A stretch of 64,000 nt of DNA from Chitinophagales bacterium (lineage in GTDB: Bacteria > Bacteroidota > Bacteroidia > Chitinophagales > LD1), in contig JAEUVA010000046.1 of assembly GCA_016787045.1 (NCBI GenBank), positions 62,001-126,000 of the forward strand, written 5' to 3'. The translations under genes were made by a program, and so were the position numbers. The notes below the pieces were generated by a model. The model did not search any database. It saw only the letters and a program-made list of their open reading frames with translations, and was not told where the DNA came from. Positions 35,758 through 45,024 of the stretch are shown one piece after another; the stretch's first letter is position 1, and the number at the start of each line of letters is the position of its first letter.

Positions 35758-36569
35758 GGCAACGATGCTTTGAAGGCCGCATAGCCCGTTAACTCTACCT
35801 GAGCGGTTGGTGAGCCGGTACAACCGGAATCATCTTTATGCTTGTGAATGTTTTGAATACGATTATCAGGGTTGGGGTGTGTGCTCAAAAACTGCGGTGG
35901 GTTTTGCGCTCCGCTATCTACTATCTTCTGAAAAAAATCTGCAGCTCCATCGGCACGGTATTGGGTTGGGCACAAATACAGAACGGAATGTTTATCGGCA
36001 TCTGTCTCGTGCGAACGGCTAAATGCCAACAAAGAAAGGTTGGCGGCAATGTCTGTCAATACACTTTGATTTTTACCAAGCAGTACATCCATCAAAATAG
36101 AAAAGCCATACTGCTGAGTAAGTTGCTGAGTAGAATGTCTGCGGTCGGCATGAGCCATTTCATGACCAAGTACTCCGGCCAAAGATGATGCATTGTCTAA
36201 ATATTTAATTAACCCGGTATATACATATATATACCCACCGGGAGTACAAAAAGCATTGAGCGTATTGTCATCTTGAACGATGTATAGTTTCCATACAAAC
36301 TTATCTGCATTTTGCAACTGGCCACTGGAGATTATCTGCTGTTTCATGTTTTCCAGATACTGATAAGCCGATGCATACTGTGTTTGGTTCAGTAAAGGGT
36401 ACTGCCCTGGGTTGGCGGCAATCTCTGCCTCCATTTGAGCACCAAAGTTTTTATCGTCTTCTATGCTAAAGAAATTCAAACCGCCCTTTTTGCAAGCAGT
36501 TATTGTAGTAATGCCCATTACAATTGTAGTAATCATCAGGGCCATCAGTAGCTTTTTCATGTTTTTCAT
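35754..36569 (-). CDS. M48 family metalloprotease lipoprotein
   Basis: A 271-residue zinc peptidase of the BepA/LoiP type. The active site is HEMAH (HExxH) in LGHEMAHADRRHS, with the third ligand region in RSHETDADKHS. The N-terminus is a lipoprotein signal with a candidate lipobox Cys in TTITACKKGG, so it likely works at the outer-membrane inner face. Family members degrade misassembled outer-membrane proteins; that role here is inferred. It overlaps the SDR gene's 3' end by 4 bp. Confidence 0.87.
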   Translation of the reverse strand: MKNMKKLLMALMITTIVMGITTITACKKGGLNFFSIEDDKNFGAQMEAEIAANPGQYPLLNQTQYASAYQYLENMKQQIISSGQLQNADKFVWKLYIVQDDNTLNAFCTPGGYIYVYTGLIKYLDNASSLAGVLGHEMAHADRRHSTQQLTQQYGFSILMDVLLGKNQSVLTDIAANLSLLAFSRSHETDADKHSVLYLCPTQYRADGAADFFQKIVDSGAQNPPQFLSTHPNPDNRIQNIHKHKDDSGCTGSPTAQVELTGYAAFKASLP

Positions 36570-36601
36570 TTTTTTTATCTAAGAAAATATTGTGCCGAAA
36601 A

Positions 36602-37219
36602 TCAGGCGGTTTCTTGCAGTAGTTTTTGTTGGATAGTAGCCACCACCATATCAATTGCCACCTGGTTTTCTCCGCCTTGTGGTATAATAAGGTCGGCAAA
36701 TCGTTTGGTAGGTTCTATAAACTGTTGGTGCATTTCTTTCACCACGGCATAGCGGGCAATTACCTGCTGTGCCGTACGGCCACGTTCCATCATATCGCGC
36801 TCTATGATGCGAATGAGCCGGTCGTCCGGCTCAGCATCTACAAACACTTTAATATCGCACAAATCGCGAACTCGCTTATCAGTAAAAAGCAAAATACCTT
36901 CCACAATAATTACATGCTTTGGCTCTATGTGAATAGTAGCTTGCTGTCGGGTAGAGGTTATATAATCGTAAGTAGGTTCTTCAATGGCTCTATCGCTTCT
37001 TAGCCATTTCAAATGCTGCACCAGCAAGTCAAACTCAATACTATCCGGGTGGTCAAAGTTGATGTTTCTCCTCTCCTGTTCGGAAATATGACTATTGTCT
37101 TTATAGTAGCTATCTTGCGATATAACAGCCACTTGTGCACTGTTAAACCGCTCCATAATTTTACGTACCACAGTTGTTTTGCCCGAACCGGAGCCACCGG
37201 CTATGCCTATCACCAACAT
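36602..37219 (-). CDS. udk: Uridine kinase
   Basis: Phosphorylates uridine and cytidine in pyrimidine salvage. It has 205 residues, matching the usual length. The P-loop is GGSGSGKTT (about residues 8-16). SQDSYYKD, NFDHPDSIEFD and YDYITSTRQ correspond to nucleoside-binding segments, and VEGILLFTDKRVRDL is another typical motif. It is followed on the same strand by the protease gene after 32 bp. Confidence 0.95.
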   Translation of the reverse strand: MLVIGIAGGSGSGKTTVVRKIMERFNSAQVAVISQDSYYKDNSHISEQERRNINFDHPDSIEFDLLVQHLKWLRSDRAIEEPTYDYITSTRQQATIHIEPKHVIIVEGILLFTDKRVRDLCDIKVFVDAEPDDRLIRIIERDMMERGRTAQQVIARYAVVKEMHQQFIEPTKRFADLIIPQGGENQVAIDMVVATIQQKLLQETA

Positions 37220-37297
37220 TCGTTTTAGAATTGATTGGAGTCAAATTTAACCCCTCTGAGCAGATATGAAAATTGTATCCCCTCAGCTATTCTCAAT

Positions 37298-37319
37298 AGA
37301 GCAAACTTTTTGTTGCTCT
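37298..37319. other. Hairpin between udk and yceI
   Basis: AGAGCAA (37298-37304) and TTGCTCT (37313-37319) form a 7-bp stem with an 8-nt loop in the divergent intergenic space, upstream of the yceI promoter. Role unknown. Confidence 0.5.
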
Positions 37320-37388
37320 GTTTGTTTACCAAGATAGTATTGAATATAAGTTAGTGGGTAATGTGTTTGCAAAAATCTTTTAAAAACG

Positions 37389-37419
37389 TTTGCAACTGTT
37401 GTACAAACAACTATTATTG
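37389..37419 (+). promoter_or_regulatory. Bacteroidota-type promoter for yceI
   Basis: TTTG (37389-37392), exactly 19 bp, then TATTATTG (37412-37419), one mismatch from TAnnTTTG. The start of transcription would fall about 15 nt before the yceI ATG. Confidence 0.6.
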
Positions 37420-37439
37420 CAACAAAAATAATAACTACC

Positions 37440-38057
37440 ATGAAAAAAATCTTTAGCGTATTTACAGCAGTATTGCTTTTGGCTTCCTGCAACAACAAAC
37501 CGGCAGAAACTGAAACCACTACCACAGAACCTACCGGCACTGCAGTTACTTACACAGTAAATGCAGATTCTACCAGTGTAATAAAATGGAAAGGCGAAAT
37601 GCTTGGAGTGAAAGAACATTTTGGCACATTGGGCTTTAAAGAGGGCAGCTTTACAGTAACAGGTGGCGCATTGAGCGGTGGCAGCTTTGTAGCAGACCTT
37701 AGCTCTATTAAACCAACAGACAGTAACTTTGATGAGAAAAAAGGTTCTACTCCCGAAAAATTAGTGGGTCACCTTTCATCTCCCGATTTTTTTGATGTGG
37801 CTAACTTCCCCACCGCATCTTTTAAAATTGACAGCGTAAGCGGCAACACAGCCACCGGTACACTCACAGTACGCGGTAAATCAAATACAGAAACATTAAC
37901 CGATATAGTAATTAACGAAACTGAAACTGGTGTAACAGCCAGTGGCAAGCTAAAATTTGACCGCAAGAAGTATGACGTTGCTTTTGATATGCCCGTTAAA
38001 GACATGGTGATATCAAACGACATTACTCTCACTGTAGAACTAACCGGTAAAAAGTAA
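37440..38057 (+). CDS. YceI-family lipoprotein
   Basis: A 205-residue lipoprotein with signal MKKIFSVFTAVLLLASC (lipobox C17). After a Thr-rich linker, the YceI lipocalin-like domain runs to the C-terminus: STSVIKWKGEMLGVKEHFG, FVADLSSIKPTD, FFDVANFPTASFKI and DRKKYDVAFD are family features. YceI proteins bind polyisoprenoids in known structures; the ligand here is unknown. It has its own promoter and a strong terminator, so it is probably monocistronic. Confidence 0.9.
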   Translation: MKKIFSVFTAVLLLASCNNKPAETETTTTEPTGTAVTYTVNADSTSVIKWKGEMLGVKEHFGTLGFKEGSFTVTGGALSGGSFVADLSSIKPTDSNFDEKKGSTPEKLVGHLSSPDFFDVANFPTASFKIDSVSGNTATGTLTVRGKSNTETLTDIVINETETGVTASGKLKFDRKKYDVAFDMPVKDMVISNDITLTVELTGKK

Positions 38058-38078
38058 GGGGTTTTTTATTGGTGTTTG

Positions 38079-38110
38079 AAGGGCAGTCCGCAAGGGCTGC
38101 CTTTTGTTTT
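38079..38110 (+). terminator. Intrinsic terminator after yceI
   Basis: AAGGGCAGTCC (38079-38089) and GGGCTGCCTTT (38094-38104) pair over 11 bp with two wobbles around a GCAA tetraloop, followed by CTTTTGTTTT. A frame beginning at TTG 38076 would start inside this hairpin, so the epimerase must begin further down. Confidence 0.88.
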
Positions 38111-38168
38111 ACCGCATGTTTTAAAAACTTGCAAACTATGTGTAATCTCGTATCTGCAACCCCTTAGA

Positions 38169-39119
38169 ATGAACGATACCATATTAGTAACCGGTGCTTG
38201 TGGCCAAATTGGCACTGAACTGGTACTTGCCCTTCGCAAAATATATAAAAACGTTATTGCATCTGACTTAAAGGAACCGATTGGCGAGCTAAAAGATACC
38301 GGTGAATTTGTACGCTTAGATGTGCTGTATAAAAATGGCTTGAACGATTGTGTAAAACGATTTAAGGTTACACAGATTTATCATTTGGCGGCTGTGTTAT
38401 CTGCTACAGGTGAGCGCAACCCCGAAATGGCGTGGCGTATAAACATGAAAGGGCTGCGCAACATATTAGACGTGTGCGTAAAAAACGGTATCGCTAAACT
38501 TTTTTTTCCTTCCACCATTGCCGTTTTTGGCCCTACCACACCGCGAGTAAACACACCGCAGTTCACCGTCATGGAACCCAATACTATTTACGGTATTTCA
38601 AAGCAAGCCGGTGAGCGCTGGTGCGATTGGTACTTTCAAAAAAAGGGATTAGATGTGCGTAGTTTGCGCTACCCGGGGCTAATTTCCTACAAAACAAAGG
38701 CAGGTGGCGGCACCACCGACTATGCAGTAGATATTTTTTTTGAGGCCGTAGAAAAAAAACAATACACCTGTTTTTTGAAAGCTGATACCGTGTTGCCCAT
38801 GATGTACATGCCCGATGCCATACGCGGAACTATAGAACTGATGGAAGCCCCATCCCAAAAAATTTCTACCCGCAGTGGCTACAACTTTGCGGGATTCAGT
38901 TTTTCGCCTGCGGAGTTAGCTACAGTCATACAAACGCAAATGCCTGAGTTTGCCATTTCTTACGCTCCAGATTTTAGGCAACAAATAGCAGAAAGCTGGC
39001 CACAGAGTATAGACGATGCTGTGGCTAGACAAGACTGGTCGTGGAAACCGGAATACTCACTAACCGATATGAGTGAAGACATGCTGCGAAACATTGCAGC
39101 AATGCATACCTCTGTTTAA
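38169..39119 (+). CDS. NAD-dependent epimerase/dehydratase, L-threonine 3-dehydrogenase-like
   Basis: A 316-residue extended SDR. TGACGQIGTEL near residue 7 is the NAD motif, FFPSTIAVFGP holds the catalytic Ser/Thr, and YGISK is the YxxxK pair. The pattern RYPGLISYKTKAGGGTTDYA near the middle matches the short-chain L-threonine dehydrogenases known from Flavobacterium and related bacteria, which make 2-amino-3-ketobutyrate. Substrate is inferred from that resemblance. The start at 38169 is downstream of the yceI terminator. It is convergent with the LysM gene. Confidence 0.8.
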   Translation: MNDTILVTGACGQIGTELVLALRKIYKNVIASDLKEPIGELKDTGEFVRLDVLYKNGLNDCVKRFKVTQIYHLAAVLSATGERNPEMAWRINMKGLRNILDVCVKNGIAKLFFPSTIAVFGPTTPRVNTPQFTVMEPNTIYGISKQAGERWCDWYFQKKGLDVRSLRYPGLISYKTKAGGGTTDYAVDIFFEAVEKKQYTCFLKADTVLPMMYMPDAIRGTIELMEAPSQKISTRSGYNFAGFSFSPAELATVIQTQMPEFAISYAPDFRQQIAESWPQSIDDAVARQDWSWKPEYSLTDMSEDMLRNIAAMHTSV

Positions 39120-39122
39120 AAA

Positions 39123-41216
39123 TTACTGGCAGCTTCTTTTTATAGCTTTCTCTGCCGCTGTATAACCCATGCTTGAGGCAGTAGATAAATCTAAACAACC
39201 TTCCAATAAATCACTATGACCTATTTTGGCTAAACCACGATAGTAGTAGGCGGCTGGGTCGGTTTCTTCAAAAATCAAATACCGCGTAAAGTCATCAATA
39301 GCTTTGGCGTAATCGCGATTGAGCATATAAACATGCCCGCGTTGCTTGTAAGCAAAATGGTAAGAGCGATTAACCTGTACTACGCGGTTGTAATCTTCTA
39401 CCGCCAAATCATATTTTTTCCAGTCTGAATAGGTTTGCGCCCGCTCCATGAGTGCCTGCACATAATCCGGATTTAACTCTATTGCTTTATTGAAATTATT
39501 GAACGCCTCCGTTTTGCGCTTCATGCGGTTGAGCAGCAAACCCATCTTGTAAAACAAAAGTGGCTTACTGCTATCTATACTCATGCAAGTTTGGTACTCT
39601 TTAAGTGCGCTGCCATAAGCGCCAAACAAATCATTCATCTCGGCTTTGGCATACCAGGCATCATAATATCTTGGGTATAACTCAATGCTTTTATCTAAAT
39701 ACTGTTCTGCATTTCTAAAATTCTTTTCGGTGATGGCTTTTTGTGCTCTGCGGTAGAAAAACTCGGCCTTTATCCTTTTCACCGAATCTGACGAAGCAAT
39801 GGCCATATCAGCTACACTGGTTTTCTTCACTTCAGTTTTTTGAGGTGCTACTTCTACACTGGCTGCGCTGTCCGTTTTCTCCAAAACAACAGGAGTAACC
39901 AACTGTGCAGTGTCTGGACTTTTCACTACAGCTACTACGCTATCTATGGCTGCTATTTTTTCCGGTTTCACGGGCTCATTCACAATTGCGGTAACAACCG
40001 TATCTTTTTTGGCATTGGGTGTAGGAGTTTTCTCCACTTTATTAGCTACCACCTGCTTTGTACTATCTTGCTTTGCGGGAATGGGTTTTATGGGCTTTAT
40101 CACCACCGAGTCTAAGGTATTAGGAATCTTGATTTTGATAGAGGCGAGAGTATCTGTGGGCATTACTATCGGCTTGTTAAAAAGAGCGGTATCTACCGGC
40201 ATAATGGCATGTGCGGTATCCCAATAGTCTCCTTTTTTCACTATGGCAGTTTCCGGTATTTTTTTCTTTTCCGGCTCCGGTTTCATACCCAGTACAGGTG
40301 CGGCATCATACACTATAATGGTATCTATCGGGAAATTGTTTTTATACTTATTTTTCTTCTGCTCATTTTTCTTCACCTCAATGCGTTTGTCATCGTCTTT
40401 TTCAATCAGTTTTGCTTCGGCTATGGTATCAATAACCACCGCATAAGGTGTTTCTACATCAGTTGCAGGAATTACATCGGTTTGCTTTTCAGTGGAAGTG
40501 GTATTAGCTGACGTAGTAGTTGGTTTATGCTCGCTACTGTTGGATTCAACATTTGCTACAACTGGCGGAGATATGATGCGATCTAACTGCAACTTGTCTT
40601 TTTTCAGCGTAATAATTTCGGTTTGAATACTATCGCGGATGTGCTCTAGATACGGCAACAACAATACCCTATCGCGCGAGCGCTTCATTTTGAGCAACAT
40701 GGCCTGAATATTCTTTTCATCCACCGCATCGTTATTCACGGCATTTAGCGTGTCTATGCTGGCTTGCACTCCTTGCAGCATGGCATCGTTTAGCTCAATG
40801 TAGGCCTCTATCATCATCAGGCGGTCTTTGGCCTCGCTAACGGTAATGTAGGTGAAGGGATTGTACGACACTTCCTTGGCTGTATCTGCATAAAGCAAGG
40901 CGAGAGCGGCACTGTCTAAATCCACTTTTTTGTGTACCACTACTTTTTCGGGCTCGTACTTGTACCCCTTGGGATACACCGGTATTTTGATGCGCTGCCC
41001 GGGGTACAAGTCTTGCTGCGTATTTCTAAACTTGTTGAGTTTAACAATAGTATTAGGATCCACACTCAGGCGTGCGGCAATGGCGTACACTTTTATCTGC
41101 TTGGTAATATCATAGGTGCCCACTTTGTAGGGAATGGTGTCGGTTTGTGCCGATAGCCGCAAAACACTCAGTAATAAAAAGGTAAAACACGTAAAAAGTG
41201 TGGCTTTAAAATTCAT
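39123..41216 (-). CDS. LysM and TPR domain envelope protein
   Basis: A 697-residue exported protein. The signal peptide ends near LRLSAQ, and a LysM-like peptidoglycan-binding module follows (about 30-80; VGTYDITKQIKVYAIAAR, YPGQRIKIPVYP). Next is a long low-complexity linker rich in Lys, Thr, Pro and Val (about 100-470) with many VDT/DTV repeats. The C-terminal 200 residues are TPR units (NAEQYLDKSIELYPRYYDAW, AIELNPDYVQALMERAQ). This order suggests a wall-anchored scaffold. No family name is known to me. Confidence 0.78.
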   Translation of the reverse strand: MNFKATLFTCFTFLLLSVLRLSAQTDTIPYKVGTYDITKQIKVYAIAARLSVDPNTIVKLNKFRNTQQDLYPGQRIKIPVYPKGYKYEPEKVVVHKKVDLDSAALALLYADTAKEVSYNPFTYITVSEAKDRLMMIEAYIELNDAMLQGVQASIDTLNAVNNDAVDEKNIQAMLLKMKRSRDRVLLLPYLEHIRDSIQTEIITLKKDKLQLDRIISPPVVANVESNSSEHKPTTTSANTTSTEKQTDVIPATDVETPYAVVIDTIAEAKLIEKDDDKRIEVKKNEQKKNKYKNNFPIDTIIVYDAAPVLGMKPEPEKKKIPETAIVKKGDYWDTAHAIMPVDTALFNKPIVMPTDTLASIKIKIPNTLDSVVIKPIKPIPAKQDSTKQVVANKVEKTPTPNAKKDTVVTAIVNEPVKPEKIAAIDSVVAVVKSPDTAQLVTPVVLEKTDSAASVEVAPQKTEVKKTSVADMAIASSDSVKRIKAEFFYRRAQKAITEKNFRNAEQYLDKSIELYPRYYDAWYAKAEMNDLFGAYGSALKEYQTCMSIDSSKPLLFYKMGLLLNRMKRKTEAFNNFNKAIELNPDYVQALMERAQTYSDWKKYDLAVEDYNRVVQVNRSYHFAYKQRGHVYMLNRDYAKAIDDFTRYLIFEETDPAAYYYRGLAKIGHSDLLEGCLDLSTASSMGYTAAEKAIKRSCQ

Positions 41217-41224
41217 TGCAACGA

Positions 41225-41249
41225 ATGTATCTAATTAGTACCGATACAT
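41225..41249 (-). other. Inverted repeat upstream of the LysM-TPR gene
   Basis: ATGTATC (41225-41231) and GATACAT (41243-41249), a 7-bp stem with 11-nt loop, begins 8 nt before the LysM gene's ATG. It could be a leader hairpin or operator. Confidence 0.45.
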
Positions 41250-41338
41250 TTAAGGGTAGTATTCCACAAAAAAGGGGCGGGGTGGAGTATAGAATGGATA
41301 GAAATAAATTCAGTCAATCCGAATTCTTAACCATAGCT

Positions 41339-44026
41339 CTAATCTAACTTGATTAATTTCAAATTGAACACATCGCCTGTTTCCTGATACCGCAACCTTA
41401 TAGTATATAGCCCCGATTGAAAACTTGACAAATCCAAAACTAACTGCTTCTGCATAACTTTAAGTTCGCTGTAAACTTTCTGACCTACTGAGTTAACTAA
41501 AAAAACATCGTAAGCACCTTGCTGTTCATTTATCAAATTAACTAACCCGGAAGTAGGGTTTGGAAAAACAAGCATCGTTTTAATAGGTACAGGTGAATCA
41601 GACAACTCTGGCTTTTTTAAATAGCTGGTACTTACGGCATTTGTAAAAATGGGCTCATTAAAATCAAAATAAATTGCTGCGCTGTTGTAGATCACAGAGT
41701 TAAATGGCATGTTAGTATTTGGTCTTATACTGAACTTTACAAAACCATGGCTTGCCGGCTCATTGGTTGTGCTGTCTGGCAACATAATATTTTTAAATAC
41801 CCACTCCAACCCTCTTTTCCCTTGCACATTTACCTCATAACTGTGACTCGCAGACAACATACGAAAAGATAAGAGATCTAATTTATCGCTTATTGTATCG
41901 CGCAACACCACTCTAAATGCAGTATCATTTCCTGTGTTTTGAAAATTAATTTGATAGGTCAAAGTAGTATTGATGTCATAAAACGCCTCATCCTTTCTTA
42001 CCTTCAACGGGTACACTATTTTGTCATTAGGATCATAGGAGCCAAACACTATATCTGACAACGAATCTTCAACAAGTGTTTCTCCTTGTGAGCAATTAGT
42101 AGTAATAAATGCTTGATGGGTAAAATTTGTGCCGAATGTGGCTGATACAGAGACAACCGCTTGAATTTCTCTCTCATCACCAACAGTTAAATTAGCGTAA
42201 TTCCAATAATAGATATTATTAACAACTGAATCATATGGTGGTATAGAACTGCTGATAGCAAACCCCACAGCCAATTTCAAACCAATCGTTCCTGATATTG
42301 ATGGAGCAGACTCATTACCGTAGTTAACGTAAATGGTTTGTTGAAATCCAAATCTTGCTCTTGTAGCTGAAATAGTAACAAACACATCACATGAAGGATT
42401 AGGGGTAAGTGTAAAATATTCTCCGCTTGAAACTGATGCACTTTGTACAATAAATGATTTCACCGTATCACAATCCCCGTCTAGATATTTTGGCGGTATC
42501 ACGCTGGCATGCAATAATCCTATTTGTTCGGTGGTAAATGCATACTTCCCTCCAGAGTTTGTAATCGATACAAGACCAACCGGATCTAAAAAAACCAGTG
42601 CCCCCTTTACTCCCGGTTCTGTTGTTGCCGGAATGCAGTCTGCCACTGTATCAATCAGAACATAGCCAGTTACATTATCCCTACATCCTATGCAGTACTT
42701 TGCAGAATACCACATCCACTGCTTAATATGCTGTGCGGTTCCTCCAACACCGAATATTTGAGGGTTTTTAAAATTGTAATTGAAGTACACATTCCCTGAT
42801 TTATCCATAATCGTTCTGGAGTAATCCCCTGTGCGGTTATATACAGGATAGTACAGCGTATCTTTATAATTAAGTATGTTAACTCCATTGGAATCGATTT
42901 TATAGATGTATGCAATAGAATATGGAGAAGGTCTATTGGGCATATTGGGGTAGTCTTTTTGCAGTAGTGTGGCGAGAGTGGTAGTGTTGGTAGCATTCAC
43001 AAAAAAACTATTCTTATCGCATGACAGTGGAATAGATACATTGAACAGCACATTTCCGTTTTTGTCTACTCTTACTAACTTATCATCATTAACAAATTTC
43101 TTATCTATCAGTATAAATAAATCTCCATTTGAACCGAATTTAACCTCGTGTATAGTGTAAGGCGAGAAATTTATAGACCACAAATAGTGATGATCTGAGT
43201 CAAACTTTGTAATGAACTCATTTTTTGAGAAATAGATACCGCCAAACGCATCTACTTTGAAGTTGTGATTGCTGTAAAGTGTATTATGAACAATTGTATC
43301 CCATACCACATTAGCATTAGAATCATATTTTGCAATGTGTGTATTGGTTACGCCAGAATCTTTTACAAAATAACAAGTGTACAAGTTACTTGCAGTATCA
43401 ATACCGATTGCGCTCCTATCCAACTTAAGCCCAAAAGAACTGTATTCTTTAATATACTGGCCATGTTGGTCAAACTCCACTAAAAAATTAGTCATACTTA
43501 CATTGCGCACTTGACAATCCACATAGAAGTGGTTGTTAAATTCTTTCTTAATAGCCAAATCATACACAATACCTTTTGAATTTGGAACATGACGCTCATA
43601 AACTACAACATGTGAACCACTTGTATCAATTCTATGTAGTTTTAAAGTATCAAACTCTAAAGTTGGGGTATATATAAAACTATCATACACATCAAGAATT
43701 TTGTGATAGTTCATCTCCGGCATAAAATCCTTGCCGATATTCACTTCCCACTTTTTGTTTCCGTTTTTATCTAATGCAACTACATACTTTCTTGGCTCTA
43801 AGTTAAAGTAAGGGTCTTCTCTTGACTCATAAACTCTTAAATACATATTGTCAAACTTATCTCTTTCCACATCGTCAAGGTAGATACTCCGACCGTTAGG
43901 TACACTTGGCGTGGTAAGCCATTCTAACTGATATTGCGCAGTAGCAAAAACTAATTGCATCAAAAAGATTACCAACAAGTAAATCCTTATCTGATTGCTT
44001 TTCACAGACATAAAGTTACTATTCAT
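41339..44026 (-). CDS. Large secreted protein with DUF7619-like and T9SS type A sorting domains
   Basis: About 895 residues. The signal peptide ends at FATAQ. The N-terminal two thirds look like a beta-propeller or strip of SBBP-type repeats (DKNGNKKWEVN, DSNANVVWDTI, DKNGNVLFNVS). A conserved block near 690-800 starts SYDPNDKIVYPLKV and includes YQINFQNTGNDTA, the DUF7619-type repeat. The C-terminus is a T9SS type A signal (VFPNPTSGLVNL, FQSGLYTIRL). The start is uncertain between ATG 44026 and 44011. It is probably a surface or secreted protein of unknown function. It stands in tandem with, but far from, other genes. Confidence 0.83.
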   Translation of the reverse strand: MNSNFMSVKSNQIRIYLLVIFLMQLVFATAQYQLEWLTTPSVPNGRSIYLDDVERDKFDNMYLRVYESREDPYFNLEPRKYVVALDKNGNKKWEVNIGKDFMPEMNYHKILDVYDSFIYTPTLEFDTLKLHRIDTSGSHVVVYERHVPNSKGIVYDLAIKKEFNNHFYVDCQVRNVSMTNFLVEFDQHGQYIKEYSSFGLKLDRSAIGIDTASNLYTCYFVKDSGVTNTHIAKYDSNANVVWDTIVHNTLYSNHNFKVDAFGGIYFSKNEFITKFDSDHHYLWSINFSPYTIHEVKFGSNGDLFILIDKKFVNDDKLVRVDKNGNVLFNVSIPLSCDKNSFFVNATNTTTLATLLQKDYPNMPNRPSPYSIAYIYKIDSNGVNILNYKDTLYYPVYNRTGDYSRTIMDKSGNVYFNYNFKNPQIFGVGGTAQHIKQWMWYSAKYCIGCRDNVTGYVLIDTVADCIPATTEPGVKGALVFLDPVGLVSITNSGGKYAFTTEQIGLLHASVIPPKYLDGDCDTVKSFIVQSASVSSGEYFTLTPNPSCDVFVTISATRARFGFQQTIYVNYGNESAPSISGTIGLKLAVGFAISSSIPPYDSVVNNIYYWNYANLTVGDEREIQAVVSVSATFGTNFTHQAFITTNCSQGETLVEDSLSDIVFGSYDPNDKIVYPLKVRKDEAFYDINTTLTYQINFQNTGNDTAFRVVLRDTISDKLDLLSFRMLSASHSYEVNVQGKRGLEWVFKNIMLPDSTTNEPASHGFVKFSIRPNTNMPFNSVIYNSAAIYFDFNEPIFTNAVSTSYLKKPELSDSPVPIKTMLVFPNPTSGLVNLINEQQGAYDVFLVNSVGQKVYSELKVMQKQLVLDLSSFQSGLYTIRLRYQETGDVFNLKLIKLD

Positions 44027-44054
44027 ATTCAACAAAAGAAATATAGCTATATCA

Positions 44055-44345
44055 TCAATAAATCACTACTTCCATCACCACCTGCTCGTTAAATTCTTTA
44101 TTGAAAATATCTTTGATTTTATCGCGGGAATAATGCAACTCTTGTTTGAGTGGAGCAGAGGAGATTTTTACATATAGTTTGCCCTTTTTGAGTGATAAAC
44201 TCTGGGTATGGCGCGCAATAGTCAACCCCATAAGGTCTTTCCAACGCATTTTTACCCGCGATTCGTTGATGCGCGGTTTTAGCTTTAGCTCATCTACCAT
44301 GCGGTTGAGAGCTTCTGCAAGGGTAATGTTGTTTTTGAGCGGCAC
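44055..44345 (-). CDS. DUF721 domain protein
   Basis: A small protein of about 96 residues if it starts at the GTG (44345), the usual DUF721 length in Bacteroidota. The frame is open to 44426, but the extra upstream residues do not look like the family. Characteristic text is NNITLAEALNRMVDELKL, MRWKDLMGLTIARHTQSL and LYVKISSAPLKQEL. DUF721 (DciA-related) proteins are thought to help load replicative helicase in some bacteria; for this short version the role is uncertain. It is divergent from rpsP. Confidence 0.75.
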   Translation of the reverse strand: MPLKNNITLAEALNRMVDELKLKPRINESRVKMRWKDLMGLTIARHTQSLSLKKGKLYVKISSAPLKQELHYSRDKIKDIFNKEFNEQVVMEVVIY

Positions 44346-44366
44346 GGGGCAATATTTGTAAAAGCA

Positions 44367-44397
44367 TTGTGAAAAACCGAAAATAGTTTCATATTTG
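44367..44397 (+). promoter_or_regulatory. Candidate promoter for rpsP
   Basis: TTG (44367-44369), 20 bp, then CATATTTG (44390-44397), one mismatch from TAnnTTTG. It would give a leader of about 45-50 nt before rpsP. Confidence 0.42.
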
Positions 44398-44450
44398 CAG
44401 CCCTTTTTGAAATAATAATTATTCACCCAACCCTTAAATTCATTTAAGAC

Positions 44451-45014
44451 ATGGCAGTAAAACTAAGATTACAAAGACACGGACGCGGCAAGCGCCCATT
44501 TTACCACATCGTAGCGTCCGACAGCCGCTCACCCCGCGATGGTAAGTATATTGAGCGCCTTGGCGACTACAACCCGCTTACCCGCCCTGCATCTATCCAC
44601 GTAAATGTGGACAAAGCAGTTGACTGGTTGATGAAAGGCGCTGAACCTACAGATACCGTTAAGGCAATTTTGAAGTATAAAGGTGTAATGTATAAAAAGC
44701 ACTTGTTGCGCGGTGTAGCTAAAGGTGCACTTACTACTGAGGCAGCCGAAGCACAGTTTCAAAAATGGACTGATGAGCACAAAAATGCCGTGCTTGACCA
44801 TGCTAAAAAGCACCACAAAGATAAGGCCGAGATAGCCGCAAAATTGTTAGAACAAGAGCAGAAAAAAGCTGCTGACCGCGAAGCAAAACGCGCTGCCGCT
44901 TTGGCCGCTGCTGAAAGTGCTGTTACCGAAGAAACAACCGCACCGGCTACAGAAGAAGCCCCAGCCACTGATGTTGCAGCTACAGATGCTGCTGCTGAAA
45001 CTCCGGCAGAATAA
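44451..45014 (+). CDS. rpsP: 30S ribosomal protein S16 with long C-terminal extension
   Basis: Ribosomal protein of the small subunit. The first 80 or so residues are classic S16: MAVKLRLQRHGRGKRPFYHI, then SRSPRDGKYIERLGDYNP. The total is 187 residues, about twice the bacterial norm, with a tail rich in Ala, Lys and Glu (about 90-187) ending AAAETPAE. Tails of this kind are known in Bacteroidota S16. It lies 10 bp before rimM, the usual pair. Confidence 0.97.
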   Translation: MAVKLRLQRHGRGKRPFYHIVASDSRSPRDGKYIERLGDYNPLTRPASIHVNVDKAVDWLMKGAEPTDTVKAILKYKGVMYKKHLLRGVAKGALTTEAAEAQFQKWTDEHKNAVLDHAKKHHKDKAEIAAKLLEQEQKKAADREAKRAAALAAAESAVTEETTAPATEEAPATDVAATDAAAETPAE

Positions 45015-45024
45015 ATTACTACCA

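Noticed and set aside
38076-38168. Extended N-terminus of the threonine-dehydrogenase-like protein
   Set aside because: The upstream TTG lies in the yceI terminator hairpin; the SDR fold begins at ATG 38169.
41217-41225. TACATTCG upstream of the LysM gene as a promoter
   Set aside because: It is 5 nt from the ATG and has no -33 element at the right distance.
44917-45024. Early start of rimM inside rpsP
   Set aside because: The extra residues are the out-of-frame image of the S16 tail.
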